From positions 4,095,131-4,159,130 of the forward strand of contig OW121854.1 in assembly GCA_933228895.1 (NCBI GenBank): a stretch of 64,000 nt of DNA, read 5' to 3'. Position numbers and translations under genes: made by a program. Shown in pieces: positions 23,928 to 36,900 of the stretch. How positions within the stretch are numbered: the stretch's first letter is position 1; each line of letters starts with the position of its first letter. Source of the DNA: Platycnemis pennipes (taxonomy: Eukaryota; Arthropoda; Insecta; Odonata; Platycnemididae). A model generated the notes under the pieces. The model had not been told where the DNA came from. It was given only the letters and a program-made list of their open reading frames with translations, and made no database searches.

Positions 23928-26118
23928 CCCTCTCCCTCCTAACTCGGCCGAAACCGGCCGTATGGCGTTCTCTGCCTTCTCGCCGACTTTAAATGCCCAG
24001 TATCCCCGGAATTCAGACTATTAATTCCCGAGTGGCACCAGCAGTGCTCCTAAGTGAACATCTCTAAATATAATCTATACATTCTGAAACCCTTTCGTCA
24101 AATTTATAACAGATTTTTATTAAAAATAGATTATTAAAACTAATGGACATACCTCCAGGTTCATAGCTTATGGTTTACGGCTGGCCTCCATTTCTTAAAC
24201 GACTTATCTGTAGTACTCGAAGCAACATCCTACTTTACACAATGGTAAATCACATTGAAGACATTTCCAAGAGGTCTCTACACTCCTTCCAGCTCTTGTC
24301 TTCCTTTTTTGGGCACTACAGCAATCACACACTCTTTTTCTTCCGTCAATTTTTACAAGTTGGTGGGGAGGCACCGGAAAACTAGCGGCACGAGCTTAGG
24401 TTCTTTTGCGGCCTAAAATCATGCAAGAGGAGTAGTTCCCTATCATCTGTCTGTATAGAGCTAGCCGAAAATCCTTTTGTGTTGTTCCATGCCTTAAGAT
24501 TGCGGGAGCATTTGTTTCTTTATAAAGTTTGTAACTCGTTACAATGGCTGTGTTTACTACATACGCCAAAATATATTTCCGCCACTTCGTCTTCCTTCCA
24601 AAGTCATAATAAGACCTTTTTTCATCGGATCTATCAACTCCACCCATTAAGGTGTTATACCTTACTATGGGTTCTGAATAAGAATATATTTACATATTTC
24701 CCAACCCAGTTTCCCAACCCATCACACTCAGGTTGGTAACGTCACATCAGTAACGTCAACCCAATGCCTATCTATTTTCCCAGCCTTTCGTTGGCGATAT
24801 TCTGCCTATTTATTAACATTTCCTACTATTCTGTGAAAACACTCTTCACCTCTTAACATACATTTCAAATAATCTAATTCATTCCATCTTACGAGTAAGT
24901 CGTGCTTTGGCCGACTCCCTCCAACAAAACCGCGTGGAACTTCGTAATGCAATGAATATATTCCCATTTAGGGCGGAGTGCATTATCACCTGTCGCATCA
25001 CTGATACTGGGGGTATTATCCTCTTCTATATCACAATCACCAGAACTGGCTCGTTCAAGCAATTCCTCCTCTTCGTCTGAAGAGCCTCCGCACTGTATCA
25101 CTAAGGGAAACATCTCTCACCACTTCTCTCGCTATATCACCTGCACTCAAAGAAGCCATGGTCAGAACTGAGGGGCATTTGGAAGAAGTTTCTTGCTCTG
25201 AAACTATTCTGCATTTTCCACGAACACCAGATAAGGAAAACGCATGTTTAGCGATGACAAATCCTCGGGGCCAGACATCTTTAAGAAATTCTAAGGTCAA
25301 CTTGGGTCTGTTTCTTTTCAGTATAACATTTAAGTCTCTTTTCCCTGCAATAACACTCCCTCACATAGACCTCACAGGTCAAGGGAACTGGTCTTATGAC
25401 CTAAGGAGCCATCACTCAGCGCTTCACTCGAAAGGGGCCTGAGAATGCATCCGACGTACCAAAAGATTTTTTTTATTTTTTTGCGCCACATGTCTCTTTG
25501 AGCGTGATGTAGGAATGGGCGTTTAGTTAGAAAAACAAATGCTCCCTAGAGGTGGCGGAAGCATGGAAGGACCGAAAGAAAGCTCTTCTCAAGCCAATGC
25601 TGGTCACCCATTTTCGGCTATCTTACAGGAGAGAGAGAGAGAGATGACGCCTGGGCCGCCTAAGCAAGCCATAGCAGCCGTGGTGTTTTCATCTTCTATT
25701 CTCTCATCACAAAGTGTCCCATTCATTCATTCAAGAAACCATGGCTCATCACGTCTCATCGAACAAGCCCTCCTCTACAATGACTCCAAAACCTTCTTTC
25801 GTTTCTTCGCTGGTGATAATATGCTATCCCAAAGACTCATTAGGTCTTCGGGATCTTGTGGGTGTTGTGACAGATATTATGAGGTTCTGTTTCATCTCAG
25901 AGGAACTAAGGATAAGAGAGATGCGTGCATTAGCGACGATAAACACTTTCAAGCTGAAATGGAATCATATAAGGCTCAAAAGATTGCCCTTAGTACAGCA
26001 GGGGAAGACGGCCGGTTTCGGCCGACTTAGGAGGGAGAGGATTAAAAACCACCGGCCGGTTTCGGCCGGGTTAGGAGGGAGAGCGAATTGAGGCATTTAA
26101 ACTTTGATAGGGAGAGGG
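23928..26118 (-). mobile_element. piggyBac element, internally deleted, TTAA-flanked
   Basis: TTAA flanks both sides (23924-23927 and 26119-26122), and the element starts CCCTCTCCC and ends GGGAGAGGG, as piggyBac elements do. CGGCCGAAACCGGCCG-type subterminal repeats sit next to the left end and twice at the right. On the minus strand 25160-24889 encodes an acidic N-terminus (SDEEEELLERASSGDCDIEE). 24647-24396 encodes the transposase C-terminal part (MGGVDRSDEKRSYYDFGRKT and KYILAYVVNTAIVTSYKLYK). The central DDD catalytic region is gone. Confidence 0.88.
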
Positions 26119-26122
26119 TTAA

Positions 26123-26802
26123 GCCAATAGTTAAGAAACCGTGCTCCAACCCCTCATCCAGCAATGTATCCTATGGTATTTTGTTCTGGGGAAATTCAAC
26201 TGCCTCAAGAAGAGCTTTTTCCGCTCAAAAGCAAGCCATCAAGGCAATGTTCCAAGTCTCTATACGAACCCCAGGCAAACCTCTTTTTTCAAACGCAAAA
26301 ATCCTCACACTGCCTTCTTTATATATTTTGATCTGTGCTTGCTTCATACACTCCAACCGGGACAAATTTCCTGCCAATGCCTCTTACCACAATTACTCCA
26401 CCCGCTCCAGAAATAACATACACACTCAGCAATACTCTAGTTCTCTCTGCCTGAATGGTCCCTACCACTCCGCCTCTGTAATCTTTAATAATATCCCAGA
26501 TGAAATTAAAGCTGTCTCTTCACCTGTTTTGTTTAAATTAAGGGTAAAAAATCTCCTACTCAATAGGTGCTACTATAGTGTTACAGAATACTTTGAAGAC
26601 TCTCATATAAACTTATGATGGTGTAGTCTGTAGTGTATGATTTTTTCCTTTTTCTGTATTTCTCGCTGTGTATTTATATATGGTGTATGTATCTTAATGT
26701 TTAATTTGTATTTTATATTGCATTTTATATATGCTAACCTTTTGACGTAGCCATGCATTGTATTTTGCCAACGGTGATAAATAAATATTATTATTATTAT
26801 TA
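26123..26802 (+). pseudogene. CR1-like LINE 3' end, 5'-truncated
   Basis: The frame to 26618 encodes the ORF2 C-terminus: NVSYGILFWGNSTASRRAF, IKAMFQVSIRTPGKPLFSNA and NLLLNRCYYSVTEYF, equivalent to the C-terminus of the LINE at 13447-14933. The 3' end is AATAAATATTATTATTATTA. The next LINE starts directly after the tail. Confidence 0.8.
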
Positions 26803-26823
26803 TCTGCATGTGATATCTCCAGT

Positions 26824-27234
26824 GTGAATCCAGGCAAGAGTGATGAGATTGAGTCTGCACCAGGCGAGGATGAATTCATTGTTGTGAGTCACAAACGTAA
26901 ACGGCGTAATCCTCCAATAATTGGAACATCTGACAAAGTAAGTTCACTCTCGGGGATTCCACGCCGTTCTCATCTACATGTGTGGAACTTCAGCCCAAAA
27001 GTGTCTGTGGAAAACTTAAAAGATTACGTGAAATCTGAAATTCCAGAAATTAATACGTCAACGGATATGGAGATAGAACAGCTCAAAGTAACCCGTGGCA
27101 ACTATGCTTCCTTTCGGATCTCCATAGGCAGTGACTTTCGTGAAACTCTTATTAAGCCGACTTTCTGGCCAAAGAATGTACATATTGGTAATTATTCTTT
27201 TCGGAAGCCTCGCCTGGCAGCGCCGGAAGGATAG
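26824..27234 (+). CDS. LINE ORF1, partial (RRM-like)
   Basis: An open frame of 136 codons without an ATG start, consistent with 5' truncation. A basic KRKRRNPP stretch precedes SHLHVWNFSPKVSVENLKDY, which resembles the RRM-like fold of CR1/jockey ORF1 proteins that bind LINE RNA. It ends at TAG 27232-27234; ORF2 is open in another frame across this point. Confidence 0.65.
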   Translation: MNPGKSDEIESAPGEDEFIVVSHKRKRRNPPIIGTSDKVSSLSGIPRRSHLHVWNFSPKVSVENLKDYVKSEIPEINTSTDMEIEQLKVTRGNYASFRISIGSDFRETLIKPTFWPKNVHIGNYSFRKPRLAAPEG

Positions 27235-27236
27235 TT

Positions 27237-30095
27237 CGCGACCTAAAAGTTTGGCACATAAATATACAGTGCATACGCAACAAACTACTCGACCTTGAGG
27301 TTCTAGCGAGTGATTATAAACCTCATATTATATGTGTCAACGAACATTGGTTAAATTTAAGTGAACTCTGTTCTTTTCAACTCGGTGGTTATTATATTGC
27401 AGATGCATTCTGTCGAACGACTCACAAAAATGGTGGGGTTTCGGTTCTTCTCTCCAAGTGTATTAATCTCGTCCCAATTAATTTTACGTACAAATATCTT
27501 AATGAAGAGCTAACCTTTGAATCTGTTGTTGCCAGCTTCAGTGTAGATAATGATATCTTCTATGTATTGTCTATTTACCGTTCTCCCTCGAGTGATTTCA
27601 ATGTATTCCTTGATAAATTCTTAAAGCTGTTGGAACTCATTTATAAATCCATTAAATCGCCACACTTAATCATAACAGGTGATTTGAACATCAACTTCCT
27701 TGAAGATTCCAAAGCAAAACGTGATTTTTTAGACCTAATAACCTCTTTTGGCATTTATGCCTCCAACAGTGAGCCAACCAGAGTGAGTAAACACTCTCAA
27801 ACTGTCTTGGACAATATCCTGACTAATATTGATCTGGTTAATGTTGAAACCAAAGTTGTCACTTCACATATATCTGATCATTACCCTCTTCTTTCCACAA
27901 TTTCAGTTTCCTCTACTCATAACTGTAATAAACACTATAAAAGGTATTTCACCAATCAAAATCTCGCAGTCTTCTGCGACATGTTGTATTGTCATGACTG
28001 GTCTGTCCTATATAGTTTTGAGTCTTTTGATAACAGCTTTGATTATTTTTATTCTACTTATCAATATTATTTCGATATCTGTTTTCCTCTAGTTCTAAAA
28101 AATACTAATAACTTGCCACTACCTGTAAGCTGTAAAAACCCATGGGTTACTGATGAAATTCGGAGGCTATCAAGGAATATGAAAGATGCAGCTCTATTGT
28201 ATAAAAACAAACATGAACCTTCTGATAGATTGGAATACCTAGCGTTAAAGAAAATATATCGTAACACTTTAAGGTCTGCAAAAAAATCATTTAACAATAA
28301 TCGAATTTTAAATGCTGACAACAAATCCAAAGAAATATGGAAAATCATTAAGGAATCTAAGCCTAGCATAAACCCTCTACATGATATCCAAATACATGAT
28401 TCAAATGGTAATGCCAAATCTGACTACTTAAAGATGGCATCTGATTTTAATGAATTTTTCCTCTCACAGCAAGTGCCTGTAAACTCAATCCCCTCGGACA
28501 ATTATTATCAAATTCCTAACTCATGCCACTCATTATATTTGTATCCCTGTACTGACATAGAGCTGGCCAATATCACTAATAAATCTCTCACTAAAATTAG
28601 CTCAGGGTTAGATAGCATCCCTGGCATTGTCATAAAAAATTCTTTACATGTAATTAAAGATCATTTATTATTCCTAATTAATAATTCTTTAAGATTTGGA
28701 GTTTTTCCAGACCCCCTTAAGATTGCTAAAATTGTACCCCTCTACAAAGGGAAAGGTAGCAAATATGATATGAATTCTTATCGACCTATCTCTCTGCTGA
28801 ATCAGCTAGGGAAAATCTTTGAAAAGGTCTTTTATAACCGGCTGTCAATGTACCTTGAATCTTACAATTTACTATCTCGATTTCAACACGGGTTTAGGAA
28901 ATCCAGATCTACCATAACGGCTACCTACCATATGGTGGATAAAATTCTCTCAAATTTGGATAATAGAATTGAAACCATGGGTTTATATTTTGACTTTTCT
29001 AAAGCCTTTGACTTGGTAAATCACCAGCTTCTCCTGTGGAAACTTAGACGATATGGTGTAAGTGGCATCCCCTACAAATGGATTGAATCCTATCTAAGTG
29101 CACGGCATCAACATGTTATACTATGTAAAAATGGTACAACATATATATCTCCTGGTAAAGAAGTAACACTAGGTGTACCACAGGGCTCTGTTCTGGGCCC
29201 TCTGTTATTTTTGATTTATATTAATGATTTACCTGAATCATTAAATTCTGTACCTGAAGCTGACCCAATACTCTATGCTGATGATACAAATGTAATAATA
29301 TCAGCGTCATCAGTGAATAATTTGACTCACAGAGCTGTAAGTGTTGCCCAGACTCTGAGTGACTGGTGCCAACACAATTTTCTTAAACTTAATATTGATA
29401 AGTCTAGTTTCATTTATTTCTGTAACAAAAACAAATTGCCTGCTGATATATCAGTTGCCATAGATAGTAAATTTGTCCCTCAAAAGTCTAGCACTAATTT
29501 CCTTGGAGTTGTTCTCAATAAATCTATATCTTGGGAAGAGCACATTTGCAAAATACGTGGTAAGCTAAGCTCCATATGATTTCTCATTAGAAATATAAGA
29601 AATTCTGTAAATGTCAAGGTACTATTATCTATTTATTACAGTGAATTTTATTCTATTGTTATATTTAGTATTTTGTTTTGGGGTTCCTCTGCCCATGCCG
29701 ATTCTATTTTCAAAATACAAAAAAGCGCTGTTCGGCTTATTAGCAACGCTCCTTGTGATGCACCCTGTAAGCCTCTTTTTAAAAAACTGTCAATCTTACC
29801 AATTCCATGCATATATATTTATATTGCAATTATGTATGTTAGTAATAACATATCTGAATACGTGACAAATGACAATTGCCATTTCCACTACACGAGAGCT
29901 TGTAAAGATCTGCATCAATCATTTGTTAGAACACAAAATGCTGCTCTTGGGCCCAAGTCAATGGGATTAAGGCTTTTTAATAGTTTACCAAAGGAAATTA
30001 AACATGAAGCAAAGATACCCTTGTTCAAAAAAAAGTTATTAACTTTTCTGAAAACTGAAATGTTTTATTCTGTAAATGAGTTTTTGAAAGTGTGA
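27237..30095 (+). pseudogene. LINE ORF2: AP endonuclease plus reverse transcriptase, one premature stop
   Basis: About 950 codons in a single frame. The endonuclease part has HINIQCIRNKLLDLEVL, IICVNEHW, SIYRSPSS, ITGDLNINF, QTVLDNILTN and SHISDHYPLL. The RT has YRPISLLNQLGKIFEKVF, QHGFRKSRSTITAT, DFSKAFDLVNH, VPQGSVLGPLLFLIYINDLP and the catalytic YADDT. An in-frame TGA at 29577-29579 interrupts it; the same frame then continues through ILFWGSSAHADSIFKIQKSA to the natural stop at 30093-30095. No frameshift was seen, so the copy looks young. Confidence 0.88.
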
Positions 30096-30171
30096 TTTTC
30101 TTGTTTTGACGTGTCCTATATTTGTATAAGTCTATATCACAAATCTCTGAACAAATAAATGCATTATTATT

Positions 30172-30314
30172 ACCACATTTTTAACGATTATTTTTAATTG
30201 TTAATTTTTTTAATCGTTAATCCCAACTATGATATATACATAAGTACATACATATTTCAAATTACAAATTCAAATAAGATTTTTCAGTTCACCCAAGGCA
30301 TGGCCACGGTAATA
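30172..30314. repeat. 143-bp direct repeat, right copy
   Basis: This copy abuts the TTATTATT tail of the LINE ending at about 30171. See the left copy at 23778-23920. The duplicated hAT terminus shows the MITE was present before the duplication. Confidence 0.93.
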
Positions 30315-30741
30315 ATTAAACCCGCATGAGAAAATTTCTGGATATAGGGTTCATGAAAACAAGAGTGAACAATGTATGAAATGGTTTCTGAACAAAAAAG
30401 CAAACAAAAATTTTTATTAAAGTAAAAAATTTTTATTCACAAATTTGTACATTAACTTCGAGTTTCTAATCCATGCTTGATAAACATTGTGTAAGTTAGT
30501 TACAACATCACAATATCAGTCTTTTCACTTAAAATAACCTTGTTCACTGTAAATCCCATTTTTGGCTACAAAACTGTCATCAGTACAGTGAAAAATATAA
30601 CACGCATAAAAATATATTTAAAACTAACATAATCAAAGCACATCCACATTATTGCATCATTTCATCATAATTATAAAAACCACCCACTACAATATTTAAT
30701 TAAAAAATAAAACAATGAAGAGATTAGCAATTAAAATTCAA

Positions 30742-30987
30742 CTATGAAATATTTTCCCTACTATACAGGTCACAGACAACCTTGCTGAGGGTTGGCCCAA
30801 TCAGTCTTTTATTAGGACCAAATGGAATATTGGCTAGAAGCATCTGCCTATTTGTAGGATCATCCCGGTAGGCTTTAAATAAGTCAGATGGGGTGGGGTA
30901 CCTTTCAATGATTGCTTGTGCCTTCTCCACCGATAACCCTCTGATCTGGAGCAGGTGACGGATGAACATTTGGCTCACAGTCATATC
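30742..30987 (-). CDS. MUS81: MUS81 exon 7, C-terminal HhH (residues 358-438)
   Basis: It encodes the C-terminal tandem helix-hairpin-helix that binds DNA and the EME1 partner in known complexes. Visible motifs are FIRHLLQIRGLSVEKAQAII and RLIGPTLSKVVCDLYS. The stop is TAG. A minus-strand AATAAA occurs at 30437-30432, so the 3' UTR may be about 310 nt. Confidence 0.92.
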   Translation of the reverse strand, partial: DMTVSQMFIRHLLQIRGLSVEKAQAIIERYPTPSDLFKAYRDDPTNRQMLLANIPFGPNKRLIGPTLSKVVCDLYSRENIS

Positions 30988-33900
30988 CTGAAATAAATTA
31001 GAATTAAAATACAATAAAATCCCTTATTTACACTTTTTTAGGGACCACTTGAAAAAGTGTAAATTGCGGGAGAATGTAAATATTGGGAAAAGGATAATTT
31101 TCAGTTTTGCATGCATACATGTCTTAGTTGGACAGTTGTTGTGAGGGGAGGGAGGGATGCCTCACGGAAGAAAAGCACGAGTGAGGAATGCTGGAAGCAT
31201 CGGAGACTGTGAGGAGGACACCACGGCATGAAGGAAGAAAATATGAACTCCTGGGCGGGGAGAGGGAAGGAACTGCAGAGAATCAAGAGGGAGGACCCAC
31301 GAGGGACCGAATAACCATCTGTGAACATGGCAGGCGTCACACCATCAAGACAAAACTGGGAGGACAGATACAAATTGTACTGTTTGGCATTACATAAATA
31401 CAAACATTGTAGTAATTGTAAGTTAACTAACGACTAATCTATGTAAATTGGCCCCAAAAAACCTTTTTGTGTGTCAGGTATGAAATCTCAATTGAGTCCA
31501 AGCATAATGTACATCTTTCATCTGATGAGTTGTGTTTTAGTTGACATAAATGTTTTTTTGTGTACATGCTAAAGAATTCTCTGTTTCTCCCTTATTTAGC
31601 AATGCTATCCTGAGTGGCATGAAGAAGCCCAGGTAATTGTATGGAAAGGCATAAGTGAATTTCATTGGGCAGCGTGAGGATTGACACAAAGAAAGGAGAT
31701 TGAAGATTATTTGAAGACTGTGACCGGAGCATAGGTTACACTGCATTGCAATTTAAGCTTATTAGAAACTGTGGCAGCACTCCAGATGGGAGATGCATAA
31801 AGGATTTAGGGGAAAATCATTGAATAAAGTATGTGCAGTTCATTTCCAATGGAAGTACGTACAACTATGGAAATGGAGAAGGGGAATAAAAGCACTTTTG
31901 GTTTTGTTAACTTTAGCCAAAATGCTGTCGATGTGGTCGGCAAAGGCAAACTTTAGCACTCTCTTGTTGAGGGTCACACTTATAAAGGTGACAGTCGTCA
32001 CTTGAGGAATGAATTTGTTATATAAACTCAGTGGAAAGTTGTCACATTTGATTTTTTGAATGTAAAGCAAAGCTTGGAATATTTGCCTGGATTCATTTTC
32101 AGTCTCAAGATCTCCAAGAAGAGCCTGTTTCACATGATACATACTAGATCCAGCACAAGACCTAGTGTGCTAGCAGCTACTTGATATTGAGGACGGAATC
32201 TAGTACGATTGGAACTGTCCTGGGAGGTTTCAATACAATCACCGACCTTGTGCTTGCTATGAAGCGGTTATTCCATATGATTCCACACTAATTAAAAAAA
32301 AAAGAAGTTTGCATAGCATCTGTGAAGTGACTTGATTGGTTGATGGATAGTGGGCTACTAGGTCCTACTAGAAATCTAGTTCCGCATCAAGTATGAAATC
32401 CAATAGCTCAGCGAGTATACTAGCCAGCAAGCTTGCCAGCCAGCATTCTGGTTCTGTTCACACTATACTGGAAAGCTAGCATACTAGCGAGTATACTAGA
32501 CCTTGTATATACTGGATAAAGTGTCGTGCGAAACGGGCTTAACGGTCGAGGTGATCCTGATGGGTGGTTTCTGTCTGGTTCCCCAATTGCTTGCTGCAAT
32601 TACCATCACCAAGGATGGAATTTGGTAGATAGGGTTTGGATAGCTATAAATACATCTTTCGTTCAATTTAATGATTAAGGTATTTGTAGCAGTAGTTCTG
32701 TGGGAGCCTGGGCGAGGTCCTAGCCACATTGAAACACCAGTTCCCATCAGATCACCAAAGTTAAGCAATGTTGGGCCCACATGTGGGTTGGATGGGTGAC
32801 CTTCCTCCATGCCTCTACCGCAGTCCCCTGTCTGCAGAGTGGCAGGCACTTTAAATATGCGGGTTGGCACCTTGGATTCAAAATTGGATCCATTGTTCCT
32901 TAATGGATAGATACAAAATGTCCCATAAAACTCTTACATTCCAATGTGCAGTTACTGAGATACAAAGCGAACGACTTGAAAAGGCTAGGAAAATTAACAG
33001 CAAGGCAATTATTGATTAAACTTTTTTTGGCCAACATGTCCTATATTAGAGTGTACATGTGCTAAAAATCTCTGGACAAATAAATATATTATTATTATTC
33101 ACACAGTAATGTGTGAAACTGTAATTATCTCTCACCACATGCTGTTTTTGAAGCACAAATACTTGGCAGTGTCTAACTTGCATGACACTAATAAGTGATT
33201 TCAATTAAGTAGAATTGTATCACCAGTGTAGGAATGAAAAGTGAACCCTTTGTGATTACTCACCCTCTGTCACAAACCCCAGAGGTTGATTTGCATGCTA
33301 GGAACATTGGAGAAGGAAATACAATTATTTTATCTAGCAGTGAATAACAACTATCTCATAACCATCACCTGCTACATACTTTTAGCTTTATACCTTTATG
33401 ATATTTTCAATTAATAACAATGGAGAGTATGCATGAAATTTGTTTCTCCTGTGTTAATTATGTACTTGATATGATATTTGATCACATATGCATTTAAATA
33501 TATAAGTCAAATTTTTTCTTAAAAGCACTTAACAATTTCTATGCTAGCCACAGAAATTATTAAGTGCTATTAAAATGTTCTGGAAAATTGACGAAAGTAA
33601 TGTGACCTGAAACACCTTCTGACGTCACTGAACAGTATATGTTCCATATCGCTATGGAAACAGACGTTTATTTTATAAGAAAGTAGCGATAGGTTGATTC
33701 CAAAATTTTTGCGATTGCAATTCTTCATTTTGATTCCGATTCCATCGATCCTCAGAAAAATATCTAGGGTTGGGGCAGAGATTCGAAGATTCAGTCGAAT
33801 CCTATCAAATCCATGGATTCGAAATTCGAGCTAATCAATGGATTAAAGAATTGAATAACAGTTGTGCGGATTCTATGTACCAGTGGTGGAGAACTACAGT

Positions 33901-36900
33901 AAGACCTCCTCGACTTATGCGGATCTGAGTTACATGGATCCAGAGTCTAGCAGATTTCCAGTGAGGCAGGTGACATGCTTGCGTTTCTCCATGTTTCTGT
34001 TGCCGCAACAGATTTAACCGCGTGACGACCCGTGATTCATTGTCCAGCGTGCAACAGTTGATGCCAAACCTTGGGTGTTCGGAACAGCGACTCTAGTTTA
34101 ATACATTACATAGTTCGATAGGTGATATTTGATCATCGTGATGTTGAAAAAGTCTGATGTGATCAAGCATCAACTTCTTTTTTCGGCATAGTTTGACCTT
34201 CCCGCGTAAGTCAACGTGTAGTTAATTATCTACTGCATAGATGATGCCTGTTGCCCATTATGGCAAAAAAATAAGTTTTGGATAATTATACTTATTTTAG
34301 ATTTAAATATCCAGTGAAATAAAGGTTGGAATTGTGTTACTGTCGTATTATGTTAACTGAACGGCCTCTCAAAAGATGGTGTTCTCTGTAATCGTCGCTG
34401 ATTGCCGCCATGAAAGCGGCACTGCTAATGATTCAAAAATGGATATGTAAGTTGTGGTGTTTCGACTTTCTTCTTCTTTTTTTGCTCTAATGGACATCAG
34501 GCTATGGAGTAGATAATTAACTACGAGTAGATAATTAATCATAGGTGACTTAATGGTGACTTTAACTTGCCCAAACCCTTCCTTCGTGTTCCCTCAGCGG
34601 AGCTACAGCAAACCAGGTAGTTCACAGATGATAAAAAAAAGAAATCGATTAGATCCTGACAGAGTGAAAATTCTGCATTTTCTAAACAAAAACTTGTAGT
34701 ATGTTTTCATTGAATTTTCAATTATGCTTAAGAAAAATTAAACTTTGATTTACTTTTAAAATTACTCATTCTTTATATTTGCCCTCGAACATGTCCTTAA
34801 TTTCAGTGAGTGGTGACTACATGACTATTATTCATTAATTATTTAATTTAAGAAATAAGATTCTGCTTCGATTGGATTTAATTAGAGAATTCACGAGAAA
34901 GGAAGCATTATTTACCATTTTACAGATAAAAAGGAAGATTTGAATTCAATGAAATTGAATAGGATTAGAATTCAGGATTCAATCAAATTTTGGATTCGTC
35001 CCATCACTAAAAATATCTCTTAATCTCAATCAGCAAAAAAACCAATTAAAAGTTATTATTCTGTGAAGAATGACCTTACACAAGCACTAATAATGTATTC
35101 AGGTAGTTGAACCATTAATGGTGAAGTTTCAAGTGCACACTCTTTCAATGATGAACCCTCTAAGCAGGATTTGTGCTGTTTTTTTAAAATTTTTTAATAA
35201 GTTAGATGTCATTTTTTGAAGTTCCACCCCAAGAAATTCTCGAGTGGCAGAGGATGCATACGATATACCAATCATTCATAGGATCAATATGAAAATGTTT
35301 CCATACTTCGACTTCCTAAGTACAAATATCATCTCTGCAACAACCACTTGAAGCAAAAACTATTATGTCAATGCGTCACGTATGTCATGTATCTTGAACT
35401 ACGTGTGTTCGATGTGTTTTGTTTTCATGAGTAAGTGGCACAAAATACAAATGATCATTAGAAGCATGGCCACACACAAGCTTGTGGTGTGGTGGGAAGT
35501 TTACTGGAATCGGAATCGATTTTTCACCTTTTGAAATACTCAATTCCGATTCTTGGCCAAGAATTAAAGAATCGAGTCCACCCATCACTAGAAGAAAGCG
35601 AAATGAGGGATGACACTATCTAGAATCCTAAAAAGTCAACTTTTGCTAATCTTTTTACTACACTTATGCAATTTCTAGTCTTTAATATTGATTATTTTAA
35701 AAAATATAATTGAGTTGCTAATTCTTAATTTATGTAAAAACAGATATAAAATAATATTTGTGACGAATAACCTTGACATGCCATATACTTATCGGCCATA
35801 GATACTTTTTTTGAGTAACTGATCCAACATGACAAATAAACATTATTACTATTGCTATTAACAAAGAGTTCAGTAAATTTCAGTTATCGGAAAGGACAGA
35901 TAATATAAATGTCACATATTTTCAAATATTTATTGCTTTACCTTGCTTTTGAGTGAAGTCTTGTTGAACTCCAGCATGGATATGAGTTCCATCACATCAT
36001 TGGCAACAGAGAACTTTGGAAGCTCATCCTTCCTGCACAGCTTTAATTTCTTTCTCTGAAAAAAAAACAGAAAAATTACACAAATGCCATAATTATGACA
36101 ATTTTAACAGACAAAAATAGAAGTTTCTTTAGCTGAACCTGAAACAGTAGCACCAGTGAGTTGGTCATCTGCGCCAAGTATTCAGCTGTCTCCTTTGAGC
36201 TCTTTGTGTCTCGGATGACAAATCTGTCCACAACCTCAGTGTTTGCAGAGGCCTGCTGCAGCGTCGACACAGGGAGATGCAGGCCACGTGAGCTTTCCTT
36301 TTCTCCTGCCACTCCCAGCCTTTCCGAGATCCCCTCGATTAAGTAGATCACTTGCCACATGCCACTCTTCTTCAGCCGAAACTGTGAATTTCAATTGTAC
36401 AGTGACAGTAAAAAGAGAGCAAATGTACCTTTCTAAACGAAGATTTCACGAGGAAAACATGCAGCACAGAAAAACGGAAGAAATTTGAAAACAACTGCAC
36501 TTTAATAATGAGCAGATTCCACTGAGAAAAGGTTCGTTGTGACTGGGTTGTACTTTTTACACACACTGCAATATATATATGCTCACACTGATATATGTTG
36601 TCTGAAGATTCAGTAAAAAGTGAAATCCAGTTGCAATAAACCTTATCAGTGACCAGCCACCAGTGACAGAAAGACGAAATATTAACACTCAGGATCCCTT
36701 TGCTGGGAAAAGATTCCTACTATGAAATGAATGCATATAGGACGCAATTTATAATTTAGGAACACCTGTGGGAGTATATTTAAACTAGAGGTGGAACAAA
36801 TCCTAAATTTTCTCGAATCCAAATCCGAATCCTAAGAGGTTCTCGAATCTCTCGAATCCTACATATAAAGTTGTTAATAACAGAAAAGAAAAGACTTTTA

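Larger units (their letters stand above)
26803..30171 (+). mobile_element. CR1-like LINE, nearly intact
   Basis: It contains an ORF1 C-terminal part (26824-27234) and the whole ORF2 (about 27237-30095), then a short 3' UTR and the tail AATAAATGCATTATTATT. The 5' end is truncated within ORF1. It lies in tandem behind another LINE 3' end and is bracketed, together with the piggyBac element, by the 143-bp direct repeat. Confidence 0.85.

Noticed and set aside
25539..26030. 163-codon plus-strand frame
   Set aside because: It lies antisense to the piggyBac N-terminus and in its end region, and shows no known domain.
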